Assembly: GCA_017398105.1 (NCBI GenBank)
Contig: JAFQHF010000093.1
Location: 1 to 5,746 of the forward strand
Reading direction: 5' to 3'
Source of the DNA: Oscillospiraceae bacterium
Lineage (GTDB): Bacteria; Bacillota_A; Clostridia; Oscillospirales; Oscillospiraceae
Length of the DNA stretch: 5,746 bases
This document shows positions 5,687-5,746 of this stretch, one piece after another. Below the pieces are notes generated by a model. The model did no database searches, was not told the origin of the DNA, and saw nothing but the letters and a program-made list of their open reading frames with translations. The stretch's first letter is position 1. Each line of letters begins with the position of its first letter. The position numbers and the translations under genes are program-made.

Positions 5687-5746
5687 TCCAAACTCCCGGT
5701 AACAATATTGCCTGCATAAATAGCCTGACGGATCTGTGTTTCACAG
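5683..5746 (-). CDS. Possible 3' end of an upstream gene (partial)
   Basis: From the window edge a minus-strand frame is open for 20 codons, ending ...AIYAGNIVTGSLD before a TGA at 5685-5683 that overlaps the -35 box. It could be the C-terminus of the preceding gene. A second frame is also open here, ending at a TAA at 5681-5679, and the stretch is too short to identify a family, so the call is tentative. Confidence 0.25.
   Translation of the reverse strand, partial: CETQIRQAIYAGNIVTGSLD

Noticed and set aside
5734..5746. CTGTG-TTT-CACAG hairpin at the window edge
   Set aside because: It is a 5-bp stem with a 3-base loop, has no U-tract, and probably lies in the end of an upstream gene; context is cut off.

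Overview
All supportable genes in this window lie on the minus strand, so transcription runs from high to low coordinates. In that order they are: a promoter and leader region (about 5746-5477), an SSB-type single-stranded DNA-binding protein (5476-4991), a small membrane-anchored protein of unknown function (4889-4101), a MoxR/CobS-like AAA+ ATPase (4079-2205), and a large protein with an N-terminal HExxH metallopeptidase-like domain and a C-terminal von Willebrand A (VWA) domain (2189 to beyond position 1). The gaps from the membrane-protein gene to the AAA+ gene and from there to the VWA gene are only 21 and 15 bases. Each gene has a good Shine-Dalgarno sequence. These three genes look like one translational unit.

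The strong GGAG-type ribosome-binding sites, intrinsic terminators with U-tracts, a TTGACT/TATAAT promoter with 17-bp spacing, and base composition near half GC by eye all suggest a Firmicute, most likely a gut Clostridia/Lachnospiraceae-type genome. An accessory SSB beside uncharacterised ATPase/VWA genes is typical of integrative conjugative elements or large plasmids. That placement is inference: no integrase, relaxase or conjugation gene lies inside the window.

The central protein system is an AAA+ ring ATPase paired with a VWA partner. This is the logic of MoxR-VWA, NorQ-NorD, BchI-BchD and CobS-CobT pairs, in which the ATPase remodels a target and the VWA protein, through its MIDAS metal site, acts as adaptor. 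Three things set this version apart. The VWA protein also carries a zinc-protease signature (HELGH plus a downstream NVLEDGYIE). The ATPase has an Asp-to-Gln change in its apparent Walker B and a long insert between Walker A and Walker B. A membrane hairpin protein is encoded with them. No chelatase large subunit (CobN/BchH type) is visible.

The regulatory layout is also notable. A near-consensus promoter (5658-5686) lies just upstream of a strong intrinsic terminator (5560-5600), giving a leader RNA of about 90 nt that ends before ssb. Between that terminator and ssb are nested inverted repeats built on GCAGG/CCTGC. A second strong terminator (4913-4957) lies between ssb and the membrane-protein gene, with no room for a promoter after it. 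Transcription of the AAA+/VWA genes from upstream must therefore pass one or two terminators, which suggests attenuation or antitermination. The long open frames on the plus strand opposite these genes are treated as shadows.
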